Positions 4,593 to 5,115 of a stretch of DNA of 5,115 bases are shown piece by piece. The DNA lies in contig CATPAW010000037.1 in the NCBI GenBank assembly GCA_955652255.1, forward strand, positions 1 to 5,115, written 5' to 3'. Positions within the stretch are counted from its first letter, which is position 1, and every line of letters begins with the position of its first letter. A program made the position numbers and the translations under genes. This DNA comes from an uncultured Chthoniobacterales bacterium (GTDB taxonomy: Bacteria; Verrucomicrobiota; Verrucomicrobiia; Chthoniobacterales; UBA10450). Under the pieces are notes generated by a model, which worked only from the letters and a program-made list of their open reading frames with translations, searched no databases and was not told where the DNA came from.

Positions 4593-5115
4593 GCCAGATA
4601 CACCGGACCGAAAACGAAAGTCAGCCGACGTTACGGCGTACCGCTCTTTGGACCGTCGAAATCGCTCGAGCGAAAAAATTATCCACCGGGCATGCATGGC
4701 CCGAAAGGTTCGCGGCGCAAGCAATCCGATTACGCAATCGCGCTGGGTGAGAAACAGAAGCTGCGTTATCAATATGGACTGCTCGAGCGCCAGTTCCGCC
4801 GCATTTTTCAGAATGCGCTGCGCAAGCGGGGCGTCACGGGCGAGACACTTCTTCAACTTCTCGAAACTAGGATCGACAATGTCATCTTCCGGCTTGGCCT
4901 AGCGAACACGCGCAGTGCCGCGCGCCAGCTCGTTTCGCACGGGCACGTCCTTGTGAACGGTCGCACCGTCAATATCGCTTCTTACAATGTGAAAGCGGGC
5001 GACGAAATCGCGATCAAAGACAAACCGAAATCCCGTCAGCTTGTCCTGCGCAATCTCGAGCTCACCCAGATTGTGCCGGTCCCGGATTGGCTCACAGTGG
5101 ATCGCGACGCCTTGA
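4590..5115 (+). CDS. rpsD: 30S ribosomal protein S4 (3' truncated by window end)
   Basis: S4 is a primary 16S rRNA-binding protein that starts small-subunit assembly, and in E. coli it represses its own operon. The frame from ATG 4590 stays open to the window edge, giving 175 residues; roughly 25-35 residues should be missing by comparison with about 206 in E. coli. It begins MARYTGPKTKVSRRYGVPLF, typical of S4. Then come SDYAIALGEKQKLRYQYGLLERQFRR at 46-71 (written as SDYAIALGEKQ followed by KLRYQYGLLERQF), TGETLLQLLE at 83-92, and the S4 RNA-binding domain at about 92-155 with RLGLANTRSAARQLVSHGH and VNGRTVNIASY. There are no cysteines, so it is the zinc-free form. The ATG lies 16 bases after the rpsK stop and after the repeated leader element. 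A gene for the RNA polymerase alpha subunit would be expected next, outside the window (inference). Confidence 0.97.
   Translation, partial: MARYTGPKTKVSRRYGVPLFGPSKSLERKNYPPGMHGPKGSRRKQSDYAIALGEKQKLRYQYGLLERQFRRIFQNALRKRGVTGETLLQLLETRIDNVIFRLGLANTRSAARQLVSHGHVLVNGRTVNIASYNVKAGDEIAIKDKPKSRQLVLRNLELTQIVPVPDWLTVDRDAL

Noticed and set aside
4543..4902. 119-codon + strand frame over the rpsK end and rpsD
   Set aside because: It overlaps clear S11 and S4 coding sequence in another frame; shadow only.

Overview
This window is a section of the conserved bacterial ribosomal-protein supercluster (the end of the spc operon running straight into the alpha operon). All genes are on the + strand. In order they are: 3' end of rplO (L15), secY, adk, map, infA, rpmJ (L36), rpsM (S13), rpsK (S11) and the 5' part of rpsD (S4). 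Every gene was identified by reading its translation against well-known family motifs. I see no RNA genes, insertion sequences, CRISPR, phage genes or accessory system. No gene-free stretch is longer than about 40 bases.

The organism is a bacterium of moderately high GC. Placement of adk between secY and map is common in Firmicutes and several other phyla but not in E. coli, while rpsD after rpsK resembles the E. coli, Bacteroidota and Verrucomicrobiota alpha operon. The style of the S13 and S4 N-termini, the long Lys/Ala-rich tails on L15 and S11, and the lack of Shine-Dalgarno motifs fit a member of the PVC group, perhaps Verrucomicrobiota. That assignment is from recall of family style, not a computed phylogeny, and is only moderately secure.

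Layout: L15 tail (1-210), a 31-base gap, secY (242-1750), adk starting at a GTG that overlaps the secY stop by one base, map 3 bases after adk, and infA overlapping the end of map by 28 bases. Then comes a 39-base gap with competing hairpins, rpmJ (3411-3524), a 30-base gap, rpsM (3555-3950), a 14-base gap, rpsK (3965-4573), a 16-base gap and rpsD (4590 to beyond the window end). The tight packing indicates one transcript. Its products are ribosome parts (L15, L36, S13, S11, S4), the start-site factor IF-1, the membrane exit channel for secreted proteins (SecY), the enzyme that trims initiator Met (Map), and an adenylate-balancing enzyme (Adk).

There is no hidden new system here, but several details deserve a second look. 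The leaders immediately before rpsM and rpsD are near-identical (19 of 21 positions). Mutually exclusive hairpins sit before rpmJ. S11 has an extension of about 73 residues at its N-terminus, and L15 has a basic C-terminal tail of about 46 residues. SecY has a probable eleventh membrane helix. Adk has an altered AMP-site motif. No gene start has a recognisable Shine-Dalgarno sequence.
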